This document shows, in pieces, positions 1 to 5,974 of a stretch of 11,141 nt of DNA (position 1 is its first letter; each line of letters starts with the position of its first letter). A program made the position numbers and the translations under genes. Origin of the DNA: Candidatus Brocadia sp. (GTDB lineage: Bacteria; Planctomycetota; Brocadiia; Brocadiales; Brocadiaceae); contig JAUQXU010000027.1 in the NCBI GenBank assembly GCA_030837935.1, positions 1 to 11,141 of the forward strand. Reading direction: 5' to 3'. The notes beneath the pieces were generated by a model. That model was not told the origin of the DNA, searched no databases, and saw nothing but the letters and a program-made list of their open reading frames with translations.

Positions 1-339
1 AAAGAGCGCCAGCAATCCCCTGAGAACAGCAAGCAACTGGACATAGCCATCAGATGCATCTTATGCGCTTGCTGTATGGGTGCCTGCCCGGTGGTTAACG
101 AGAATGAGCGGTTTATAGGTCCAGCCCCTCTGGTATGGGCATTCAGGTACATCTTTGATTCACGAGATGGTAAGTATCTGGAGCGGCTCAAGCAGATGGA
201 TTATCCCGATGGAGCATGGGCATGTGTGAACCACTACGAGTGCACGCGTGTCTGCCCAAAAGAGATTCCCGTCACGAAATACATCAATACCATGAAACGG
301 GAGATACAGAAAACAAAGGATAAGAATGGTTCGGTCTGA
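1..339 (+). CDS. sdhB: Succinate dehydrogenase/fumarate reductase iron-sulfur subunit, C-terminal part (5' end outside window)
   Basis: The reading frame is open from base 1, so the start and the N-terminal 2Fe-2S ferredoxin domain lie upstream; about 112 C-terminal residues are visible. They hold the two cysteine clusters of the family: CILCACCMGACP (bases 55-90), matching the CxxCxxC...CP pattern that binds the 4Fe-4S and 3Fe-4S centres, and CTRVCPKEIPVTKYI (bases 241-285), the second cluster with its typical CP-(K)-x-I tail. The subunit carries electrons between the flavoprotein subunit and the membrane quinone site of complex II. Sequence alone does not separate succinate oxidation from fumarate reduction. 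The other subunits are presumably upstream, because nothing downstream on this strand resembles an anchor or flavoprotein gene. Confidence 0.93.
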   Translation, partial: KERQQSPENSKQLDIAIRCILCACCMGACPVVNENERFIGPAPLVWAFRYIFDSRDGKYLERLKQMDYPDGAWACVNHYECTRVCPKEIPVTKYINTMKREIQKTKDKNGSV

Positions 340-446
340 TAGTATAAGGTATTTTGTCTGAGACGGAAAAAGCGAGAGATTATTACACTTCATACTACGA
401 TTGGTTATTCAAGCACGGATCACACATATCTGCAAGGTTCAATTCC
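340..446. other. Short unassigned stretch between sdhB and the citrate synthase remnant
   Basis: A plus-strand frame opens with TTG at 354, 14 bases after the sdhB stop, and reads SETEKARDYYTSYYDWLFKH and onwards. It could be the N-terminal stub of a further gene of the sdhB operon. AAGG at 346-349 lies only 4 bases before the TTG, a poor ribosome site. Beyond base 447 the frame runs antisense to recognisable citrate synthase codons, so anything real must be truncated there. I do not recognise it. Confidence 0.2.
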
Positions 447-678
447 TTACGTACGTTTTTCAATCTGTATGTACTTTCGCTGGTCTGTTCCTGTATAGAA
501 TTGTCCTGGTCTTTCGATTTTTTGCTCTGGGTCCTCCGGCTTTTTCTGCTACCGAGCGAGCCAGCCGGATGTGCTGGCAATTGCAAACAGAACCAGGAAC
601 ATACTTGCGGGAAAACCCATTGCACTCAATAAAATATTCACCATTTAAAGCAATCCGTTCCGGTTCAAGTGTAAAGTC
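447..678 (-). pseudogene. gltA: Citrate synthase (si-type) 3' remnant, frameshifted and truncated
   Basis: Reading the minus strand, three pieces of the citrate synthase C-terminus appear in order. Bases about 669-625 encode LEPERIALNGEYFIE, matching the 'IAL.DEYFIE' helix. About a dozen codons (the family's RKLYPNVDFYSG stretch) are then missing and the frame shifts. Bases 632-552 encode LLSAMGFPASMFLVLFAIAS followed by TSGWLAR, matching the family's 'MGFP..MFTVLFA..RT.GWLA' block. A TAG at 551-549 interrupts where the family often has Trp. Bases 548-450 continue in frame with EDPEQKIERPGQFYTGTDQR, matching 'DPEQKIxRPRQxYTG', and end at TAA 449-447. The catalytic His and Asp region upstream is absent, so no active enzyme can be made. 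The gene ran convergently toward sdhB. Confidence 0.85.
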
Positions 679-786
679 GAATATACTGAAATAGAATGCT
701 TTATAACTTAAGAGACGGCAAAAGGTTAATTTTGATTGAGGATAATGAATACTAATGGGTGAAGCAGGCCAGAAAGAATACACTTT

Positions 787-1599
787 ATGAAGAATACTTC
801 AATCGATGCTATGAGTTATCAGGGAAATAAGGCCAACTTCAGAATTATACTATTCGCCTTTGTCTATCTTTTATTGGCTGCATACAATGATATTTGTAAA
901 TCCGAAACGGTTAACGTGGAACATGCAGTACTCATCTTTTCAGGCCATGTGAAAGACCCCGCATCCAAAATAGACCACATGGGGGCTAAATCTTACTCAG
1001 GTATATTTGAATATCAGTTCAATGATGCCATAGTCAGGTATTTTAAAAGTGACTTTTATCAAGTTCTTGGTATATATTACGAGGTTATTCAAGCATCAGG
1101 AAACATGGGATTGCAGGAGAGGGTAAACTATGCCAATAGAATCATTCCCGATCTCTACATTGAAATCCATCACGATGCCGCACAGGCAGAGGATATTGAA
1201 AAAGCAAGACGAGCAGGTGAAAATAGTCCGCTGTGGAATCAAATGAGTGGATTCTCCGTTCATTATTCAGAGAGTAATCGCTTCCCGGAACTCAGTAAGA
1301 CCTTCGCCCAACTTTTTGCAGACGAAATGTTGAGCGATGGATTCAAGCCTAATCTCTACCATGTCAACGTGGAGGAAATGATCTGTATTGATAGAAAAAG
1401 AGGGATATACAACCGAATTAGTCCCTGGGGACTCTTCGTATTGTATAACGTAAGAAGCCCGGCAGTAATAATTGAATGTGGTACAATTGTCAACCCGCAT
1501 GAGGAGAAGGTATTATCTCTTGAAGAAACTCGCATTAAAATTGTCCATGCAATCAATCGTGCCTTTATGAGATTCTTCAATATAGAAATAGAAGAGTAA
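787..1599 (+). CDS. Exported N-acetylmuramoyl-L-alanine amidase-like protein (Amidase_3 type)
   Basis: This 270-residue protein has an N-terminal hydrophobic segment at about residues 18-33 (signal peptide or anchor), then an Amidase_3-like fold. The expected zinc ligands and catalytic residue are placed as in the family: His54 in ILIFSGH, Glu75 in SGIFEYQ, His128 in DLYIEIHHDA (family: 'DLFISIHANA'), and Glu230 in AVIIECGTIVNPHEE (family: 'VLVEIGFLSNPEE'). RVNYAN at 112-117 corresponds to the usual 'R...AN' helix. Known members cleave the amide between MurNAc and L-Ala of peptidoglycan stem peptides in the periplasm. Oddities: the first motif is GHVKDP instead of GHGGxDxGA, the usual Asn after the zinc His is Asp130, and about 60 residues (131-190) separate the zinc motif from the C-terminal part. 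ATG 787 has no strong Shine-Dalgarno; ATG 811 is an alternative. A broken relative lies at 4118-4413. Confidence 0.75.
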   Translation: MKNTSIDAMSYQGNKANFRIILFAFVYLLLAAYNDICKSETVNVEHAVLIFSGHVKDPASKIDHMGAKSYSGIFEYQFNDAIVRYFKSDFYQVLGIYYEVIQASGNMGLQERVNYANRIIPDLYIEIHHDAAQAEDIEKARRAGENSPLWNQMSGFSVHYSESNRFPELSKTFAQLFADEMLSDGFKPNLYHVNVEEMICIDRKRGIYNRISPWGLFVLYNVRSPAVIIECGTIVNPHEEKVLSLEETRIKIVHAINRAFMRFFNIEIEE

Positions 1600-1643
1600 A
1601 TAGAAATAAGGTTTTGAAAATAGCTGCTAACGGTGAATAGTTC

Positions 1644-3185
1644 ATGAAGGTGAATGAAATAAAGAAAAGAGTATGGTGTCTAGCCTGGCTGTTTGCAGGT
1701 ATAATTATTCTGTTTTGGAAAGTGGGGGATATTGTCGGACTACATCGGGACGAAGCGGTATTTGGCCTCTTTGCTGAAATGATCAATGATGGCGCAAGGC
1801 CATTATATGGTATTTTTAATTATTATACTTCCCCGGTTCACGCATATTTACTGGCCATCATAATAAAGGTGTTCGGGAATTCAATCTGGAGTTTGCGGTG
1901 TTTTGGCCCGATTTTCACCCTTATAACAATAGTGTCAATTTTCGATATCGTACGACGGTTTTCCGCTGTTAGTGCACGATGGATAGCCTGCCTCCTTGTA
2001 ACCTTTCCGCCGATTGTTATGCTTTCGCGGTTGTGCGGTGAAGTATTTGTATTTAATCCGTTTCTTTTCTTTGGAACAATCTGGGTCTACGTCAGACTTT
2101 GTCGAATTCAAAAACAATACATCAGTAAAACAGGATGGATACTTGCGGGCTTTCTGATGTCGCTCGGAGTATGGAACCACATAATATTCCTGCCCAGCGC
2201 CATATCCCTCGTTAGTTGTTATACACTATTCTTGTGGCCTGGTTTCCGGCAGTATTTAGTCAATGGAATCTTCTGCTCACTCGGTTTTCTGATGGGCTTA
2301 ATACCACGATTTATTTCAGCGTGGGTTTTCGAAAATGTTTTATTCCAAAAAAGGCCTGAGATTCCTCCGTCTTCGTTGACATCTTCGCTGTTAAATTATT
2401 TGTATACCCTGTCTGGTGACGGGCTTTATGCCCGTTTTTCCGGTGGAAGCGTTGTCCCTTTTGTATGGGGAATCCTCGGAATTTTGATAGTCGTATTGGT
2501 TACATTTTGTTTTTCAAGACGTGATAAAAACGAAAAGAAACTATTTTGGGGGATATGGGTTTTTCTCGTTTTTAACTTTATTGGAATTTGGCGAATTACA
2601 CCATTTGGCTCAATGGGTTCGCGCCTATGGCTGATTCCCGTATGGCTATTCCCTATTCTGCTGGGGATATGGATGGCGAACCTTTCTGGCCGGAAGCAGC
2701 GTATTATAGGTGGTGTCATGATTTTAATACATATGGCGCTGCTTGTAGTGAATTACTATATACCGAACAGCCGTTCAAGCGGTGTTATCAGTCCCTCTGT
2801 CTATATCGGAGGTAAATACGATAATACCTGGGATTATTATGACCATCGTCAAATAGTGAAAGTGCTGGCCCAGGCGAACGAAGAGTGTATATTTATTTCG
2901 AATATAAATGTATTTACATTCTATTATTTAATGCCAAAAGAGCAAAGACATCGGATAAAGCTGCTTTGGCCTTTAGAACAAGGCGGCATGGGAACTACCC
3001 CAGAGAAGCAAAGACTTTACAACCGGATTAGCTATAAGGGCCCCATGCCAAAATCGGCCCTTTTCGTTTTTTACGATAATGACAGAGATTATTTGGACCA
3101 TTTTTCGAAGCAGTGGTATTTTCCTATGACAACCCTGGACAACGATATGAGTCGTCCTGGATTTAAGGTGTTTCGTTTAAAATAA
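1644..3185 (+). CDS. GT-C superfamily membrane glycosyltransferase (GT39/ArnT-like)
   Basis: This 513-residue protein has about ten hydrophobic segments from residue 11 to about 373 and a soluble C-terminal part of about 140 residues. The first loop after the first membrane segment contains LHRDEAVFGLFAEMI (Asp36-Glu37). This is the acidic loop motif of GT-C enzymes of the dolichyl-phosphate-mannose transferase/ArnT class, followed by the family-like NYYTSPVHAYLLA with a Pro-His. Such enzymes move a sugar from a polyprenyl-phosphate carrier to a lipid, glycan or protein on the outer face of the cytoplasmic membrane; donor and acceptor cannot be read from the sequence. It starts 44 bases after the amidase-like gene on the same strand, so the two may be co-transcribed and both act at the envelope. 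No clear Shine-Dalgarno precedes the ATG. Confidence 0.75.
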   Translation: MKVNEIKKRVWCLAWLFAGIIILFWKVGDIVGLHRDEAVFGLFAEMINDGARPLYGIFNYYTSPVHAYLLAIIIKVFGNSIWSLRCFGPIFTLITIVSIFDIVRRFSAVSARWIACLLVTFPPIVMLSRLCGEVFVFNPFLFFGTIWVYVRLCRIQKQYISKTGWILAGFLMSLGVWNHIIFLPSAISLVSCYTLFLWPGFRQYLVNGIFCSLGFLMGLIPRFISAWVFENVLFQKRPEIPPSSLTSSLLNYLYTLSGDGLYARFSGGSVVPFVWGILGILIVVLVTFCFSRRDKNEKKLFWGIWVFLVFNFIGIWRITPFGSMGSRLWLIPVWLFPILLGIWMANLSGRKQRIIGGVMILIHMALLVVNYYIPNSRSSGVISPSVYIGGKYDNTWDYYDHRQIVKVLAQANEECIFISNINVFTFYYLMPKEQRHRIKLLWPLEQGGMGTTPEKQRLYNRISYKGPMPKSALFVFYDNDRDYLDHFSKQWYFPMTTLDNDMSRPGFKVFRLK

Positions 3186-3236
3186 AGCACTGCCTTTGCT
3201 ATTGAGTACAGGAAACGGGGATACCATTCTCCATGG

Positions 3237-3265
3237 TTGACTTTGCGGTGAAGAATGACTAAGAT
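3237..3265 (+). promoter_or_regulatory. Candidate sigma70-type promoter for msrA
   Basis: TTGACT (3237-3242, five of six to TTGACA) is separated by exactly 17 bases from TAAGAT (3260-3265, four of six to TATAAT). It lies in the 200-bp gap before msrA and would give a leader of roughly 110 bases. Confidence 0.45.
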
Positions 3266-3273
3266 TCAGTCAT
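3255..3273. promoter_or_regulatory. Inverted repeat overlapping the msrA -10 region (operator candidate)
   Basis: ATGACT (3255-3260) and AGTCAT (3268-3273) form a perfect 6-bp inverted repeat with a 7-base centre. It covers the candidate -10 box and the expected transcription start. No T-run follows, so it does not look like a terminator. A regulator site is an inference from position and symmetry. Confidence 0.35.
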
Positions 3274-3385
3274 GCAGAGGATTGTTCGTGTGTATGTTTC
3301 TGATAACCACATCACGTTGTCTTCAACATAGGCATGTTTGCAGGCAGGCGTTTTTGTGTGGAGTAAATCATGAGGTTTAGATGTT

Positions 3386-4039
3386 ATGATTTCACAAGTA
3401 CTTTTGAAAAGCCTATTATTGGGCAGCCTGACACTGTCAGGCACACTGAATGACTTTGCCAACGTGAGCACGGAAAGAAATCAAACAGATATTCCCTCGC
3501 AAGGTAAGGATGTTGTGACACTCGGGGGCGGCTGTTTTTGGTGTATCGAGGCGTTCTTTGATGAACTGGAAGGTGTGGAGCATGTGGAATCCGGTTATTC
3601 GGACGGCTGGGTTGATAATCCAACCTATCAACAGGTCTGCACCGGAACTACGGGTCATGCGGAAGTGGTGCAAATCACGTTTGACGCCAAGGTCATCTCT
3701 TTAAAGGAAATATTAGAGGTCTTCTTTACGATGCATGACCCCACTACGCTGAATCGCCAGGGGGCGGATGTGGGTACGCAGTACCGCTCAGTTATTTTCT
3801 ACCGAAGCCAGGCACAAAAGGCCGTGGCCGAACAGATTATCCGGGAAATAAAAAAGGCAAATTTGTGGGAGGCGCCCATCGTAACCGAGATAGTGCAGTT
3901 TAAGGCCTTCTACAAGGCAGAAGACTATCATCAGGAATATTATAAACTGAATCCTGGCCAGGCGTATTGTCGTATCGTGATTGCACCGAAGATGAAGAAA
4001 TTCCGTGAACAATTTCAGCATAAGCTAAAGAGAAAATAG
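3386..4039 (+). CDS. msrA: Peptide methionine-S-sulfoxide reductase MsrA, probably exported
   Basis: MsrA reduces methionine-S-sulfoxide in proteins back to methionine. The 217-residue protein shows the diagnostic GGGCFWCIEAFF (catalytic Cys50), then GYSDGWVDNPTY, TGTTGHAEVV, DVGTQYRSVIFY, EDYHQEYY and NPGQAYCRIVIAPK. Cys195 in the last motif sits where a resolving cysteine is expected, and Cys53 is a second Cys inside the active motif. The catalytic domain occupies about residues 42-203. The first 40 residues are extra: a Lys followed by a hydrophobic stretch (LLKSLLLGSLTLSG) suggests a Sec signal or anchor, placing repair outside the cytoplasm. No lipobox Cys is present. The start is chosen at ATG 3386 because GAGG (3371-3374) lies upstream; ATGs at 3369 and 3380 are out of frame. 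No msrB lies beside it. Confidence 0.95.
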   Translation: MISQVLLKSLLLGSLTLSGTLNDFANVSTERNQTDIPSQGKDVVTLGGGCFWCIEAFFDELEGVEHVESGYSDGWVDNPTYQQVCTGTTGHAEVVQITFDAKVISLKEILEVFFTMHDPTTLNRQGADVGTQYRSVIFYRSQAQKAVAEQIIREIKKANLWEAPIVTEIVQFKAFYKAEDYHQEYYKLNPGQAYCRIVIAPKMKKFREQFQHKLKRK

Positions 4040-4073
4040 ACTGCTGACAGATGCCTCTGACAAAAAAGTATCA

Positions 4074-4091
4074 GGGTGAAGTATCTCACCC
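4074..4091. other. Perfect hairpin downstream of msrA
   Basis: GGGTGA (4074-4079), a 6-base loop, then TCACCC (4086-4091). On the plus strand no T-run follows, so it is at best a weak terminator or mRNA 3'-end stabiliser for msrA. On the minus strand it is followed after 7 bases by TTTTTT, but no minus-strand gene reads into it. Confidence 0.35.
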
Positions 4092-4117
4092 GGACGGGAA
4101 GGTTATTAGAACTATAG

Positions 4118-4413
4118 TATTATAGCTTTATTGACCGCATATTCCAGCGCGAATATGACCACCTGAATGGTATCGTCTTCCTGGATCGTCGCGAAGACAC
4201 CAGAAGGCATCGTGACTCAAAAAGAGTATTTGAAATGTTAAATGACGGATTTAAACCGAATCTCCACCATGTGAAAGTTGAAAAAATGATCTGTATTAAC
4301 AGAAAAAAAGGAATATACAACCGGGTAAGTTCCTGGAACTCTTTGTATTGTATAAGTATCAGAAAAAAAAGGACAAATATCCTTTATATAAGATTCAATG
4401 AAAGGCAAGAATT
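4118..4413 (+). pseudogene. Truncated, frameshifted copy of the amidase-like gene
   Basis: Bases 4235-4336 encode MLNDGFKPNLHHVKVEKMIC followed by INRKKGIYNRVSSW, which matches residues 181-214 of the amidase-like protein encoded at 787-1599 at 26 of 34 positions. One base is then missing near 4337. Shifting the frame restores LFVLY (as in WGLFVLY of the intact protein), after which similarity ends. The part that would carry the catalytic Glu is absent, as is everything before residue 181. The open frame actually reaches back to 4118 (after a TAG at 4115-4117) and encodes about 39 residues (YYSFIDRIFQREYDHL and onwards) that do not match the intact amidase and that I do not recognise. The remnant runs into the start of the CBS gene. 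Confidence 0.8.
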
Positions 4414-4803
4414 ATGAAACACCGTGATCCACTATCCCATGTTATTACTACAAATTTGAAGACGGTGCAGATAGGCCAAAAAATGAGTGAGGTTCACCGA
4501 ATATTGGCGGAAAATCAAATCCATCATATCCCGGTAGTAGATGGCCGAAAGCTTGTCGGTATGATCAGCACTACCGATATCATCAGGTTGAATATTACCG
4601 TATCCAATGCAGATGATTGGACGATCGGGAAGGTTATGAAAAAGAACCTTGTAACCATAGAGATTAACGATACCGTGCGAAAGGCGGCTCATCTCCTTAG
4701 TGACGGAATCTTTCATTCGCTCCCTGTAATTGACAAGGACAACAATCTCATTGGAATTATTACGAGTACGGACTTGATCAGGTATTTGTCAGAATTGTGT
4801 TAA
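4414..4803 (+). CDS. Stand-alone two-CBS-domain protein
   Basis: The 129 residues are almost entirely a CBS pair (Bateman module): CBS1 at about 1-61 and CBS2 at about 70-127. Each ends in the expected beta-strand plus nucleotide-contact motif, GMISTTDIIR (48-58) and GIITSTDLIR (114-123), with the Ser/Thr-x-x-Asp that usually contacts the ribose of an adenine nucleotide. HHIPVVD and HSLPVID are the repeated family signatures. Such proteins sense AMP, ATP or related ligands and regulate partners; no effector domain is fused, so the partner is unknown. AAAGG (4401-4405) lies 8 bases before the ATG and supports this start. The xthA gene follows 27 bases after the stop, so the two may share a transcript. 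Confidence 0.9.
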   Translation: MKHRDPLSHVITTNLKTVQIGQKMSEVHRILAENQIHHIPVVDGRKLVGMISTTDIIRLNITVSNADDWTIGKVMKKNLVTIEINDTVRKAAHLLSDGIFHSLPVIDKDNNLIGIITSTDLIRYLSELC

Positions 4804-4830
4804 CCCAGAACCTGCCTTTCCGATTTACCT

Positions 4831-5601
4831 ATGAAAGTTGCCAGCTTTAATGTCAATTCGATTAGGGCCAGATTGAAAATAGTACTCGACTGGCTACAAA
4901 AAGAATCCCCTGATATTCTTTGTCTTCAGGAGACAAAGGTGACGGATGCTGAATTTCCACAAGCTGCATTTGAAGATATACATTACCATGCTGTTTTCCG
5001 TGGGGAGAAGTCCTATAACGGGGTGGCTATTCTCAGCAAAATTCCTCTAAAAAATGTACGGATGGGCTTTGATGAATCTGGATCTGAAGGAACACGCCTG
5101 ATTACAGCCACAGTAAATAAAATTCCGATTGTTAATACCTATATCCCTCAGGGTGTTCATCCACTTTTAAAGCAATTCCGTTATAAATTAGATTGGTTTC
5201 AAAGACTGTACGATTACTTTGGCAAAAACTTTCAGTCAGAGAAGGCATTGCTGTGGATGGGGGATTTTAATGTTGCCCCTGAGCCAATGGATGTTTATGA
5301 TTCCGATCATTTACTCGGAAGCATAGGCTTCCATCCCGAAGAACACGCAGCCCTTCAGAGGTTCAAGAAATGGGGGTTTGTTGACGTCTTCCGTTTACAT
5401 GAACATAGTCCTGAGCAATACACCTTCTGGGATTACCGGGTAAAAAGCGCAATAGCCAGAAAGAGGGGTTGGAGAGTTGATCATATCTGGGCAACTCGGA
5501 GTTTGGCAAAACAATCAACAAAGGCATGGATTGATATATCGCCGAGGCTTTTAGAGAAACCGTCTGATCATACCTTTATTGTGGCTGAATTTGAGATTTA
5601 A
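4831..5601 (+). CDS. xthA: Exodeoxyribonuclease III (AP endonuclease, ExoIII family)
   Basis: This is a 256-residue single-domain enzyme of the exonuclease-endonuclease-phosphatase superfamily, of usual length for ExoIII. It cuts DNA at abasic sites and removes damaged 3' ends in base excision repair in the cytoplasm. All active-site blocks are present: SFNVNSIRAR (Asn7), CLQETKV (metal ligand Glu34), NTYIPQG (Tyr104), WMGDFNVAPEPMDVYD (Asp145, Asn147), GWRVDHIWAT (Asp217) and KPSDHTFIVAEF (Asp246-His247). The WDYR motif (200-203) is also typical of ExoIII. No strong Shine-Dalgarno precedes ATG 4831, which fits reading from the CBS gene 27 bases upstream. Confidence 0.95.
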   Translation: MKVASFNVNSIRARLKIVLDWLQKESPDILCLQETKVTDAEFPQAAFEDIHYHAVFRGEKSYNGVAILSKIPLKNVRMGFDESGSEGTRLITATVNKIPIVNTYIPQGVHPLLKQFRYKLDWFQRLYDYFGKNFQSEKALLWMGDFNVAPEPMDVYDSDHLLGSIGFHPEEHAALQRFKKWGFVDVFRLHEHSPEQYTFWDYRVKSAIARKRGWRVDHIWATRSLAKQSTKAWIDISPRLLEKPSDHTFIVAEFEI

Positions 5602-5653
5602 TGGTTTTAATTATTTCAGAATCGAATGTTTCAGTGAAAAATTATAAAGATAC

Positions 5654-5681
5654 TAGACGAAATATCGTTTTTTGCTAAAAT
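5654..5681 (+). promoter_or_regulatory. Candidate extended -10 promoter for the CDGSH gene
   Basis: TGCTAAAAT (5673-5681) is an extended -10 (TGn plus TAAAAT). TAGACG (5654-5659, four of six to TTGACA) lies 16 bases before the -10 hexamer. It sits in the 124-bp gap after xthA, about 45 bases before the CDGSH start codon. Confidence 0.4.
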
Positions 5682-5725
5682 AGAGAAAAATACTATAACC
5701 TTACCTATTAAGAGAGGAACATGAC

Positions 5726-5947
5726 ATGAAAAAAAAGATGCCCATTCTTGTTACGCTGGAACCAGGCACTTACTATTGGTGCGCTTGTGGAGAAACGAAA
5801 AAACAACCATTCTGTGACGGCTCCCATAAAGGAACCGAATACGAACCACAGGTATTCAAGATGGCTGAAAAAAAACAGGTGGCAATCTGCAACTGCCAGC
5901 GTACCCATAATCCCCCTTTTTGTGATGGTACGCATTTTAATCTATAA
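5726..5947 (+). CDS. Small tandem CDGSH iron-sulfur protein
   Basis: The 73-residue protein contains two complete CDGSH motifs (C-x-C-x2-[ST]-x3-P-x-C-D-G-[ST]-H). The first is CACGETKKQPFCDGSH with ligands Cys19, Cys21, Cys30 and His34; the second is CNCQRTHNPPFCDGTH with Cys55, Cys57, Cys66 and His70. Each should bind one 2Fe-2S cluster with three Cys and one His, as in mitoNEET-type proteins. There is no signal peptide or membrane segment, so it is probably a soluble cytoplasmic electron-transfer or cluster-handling protein; the partner is unknown. AGAGGA (5713-5718) lies 7 bases before ATG 5726. The nearby ATG at 5721 is followed by a stop after two codons. It ends only 27 bases from the convergent ubiD gene, with no evident terminator between them. 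Confidence 0.93.
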   Translation: MKKKMPILVTLEPGTYYWCACGETKKQPFCDGSHKGTEYEPQVFKMAEKKQVAICNCQRTHNPPFCDGTHFNL

Positions 5948-5974
5948 ATCAAACGCGAGCGAATAAATCTTTAT

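Noticed and set aside
354..632. Plus-strand frame of 92 codons after sdhB
   Set aside because: From base 447 on it is antisense to clear citrate synthase codons. Only the first 30 or so codons could be real, and they are unrecognised.
460..783. 107-codon minus-strand frame read as a gene
   Set aside because: Only its middle matches citrate synthase, and the match then continues in another frame. It is part of a pseudogene, not an intact ORF.
401..1095. GGTTATTCAAGCA shared by 403-415 and 1083-1095
   Set aside because: Only 13 bases, and flanking similarity fades at once; not enough to call a repeat.
3427..3441. Near-palindrome CCTGACACTGTCAGG
   Set aside because: It lies inside the msrA signal-sequence codons with no link to a promoter; probably chance.
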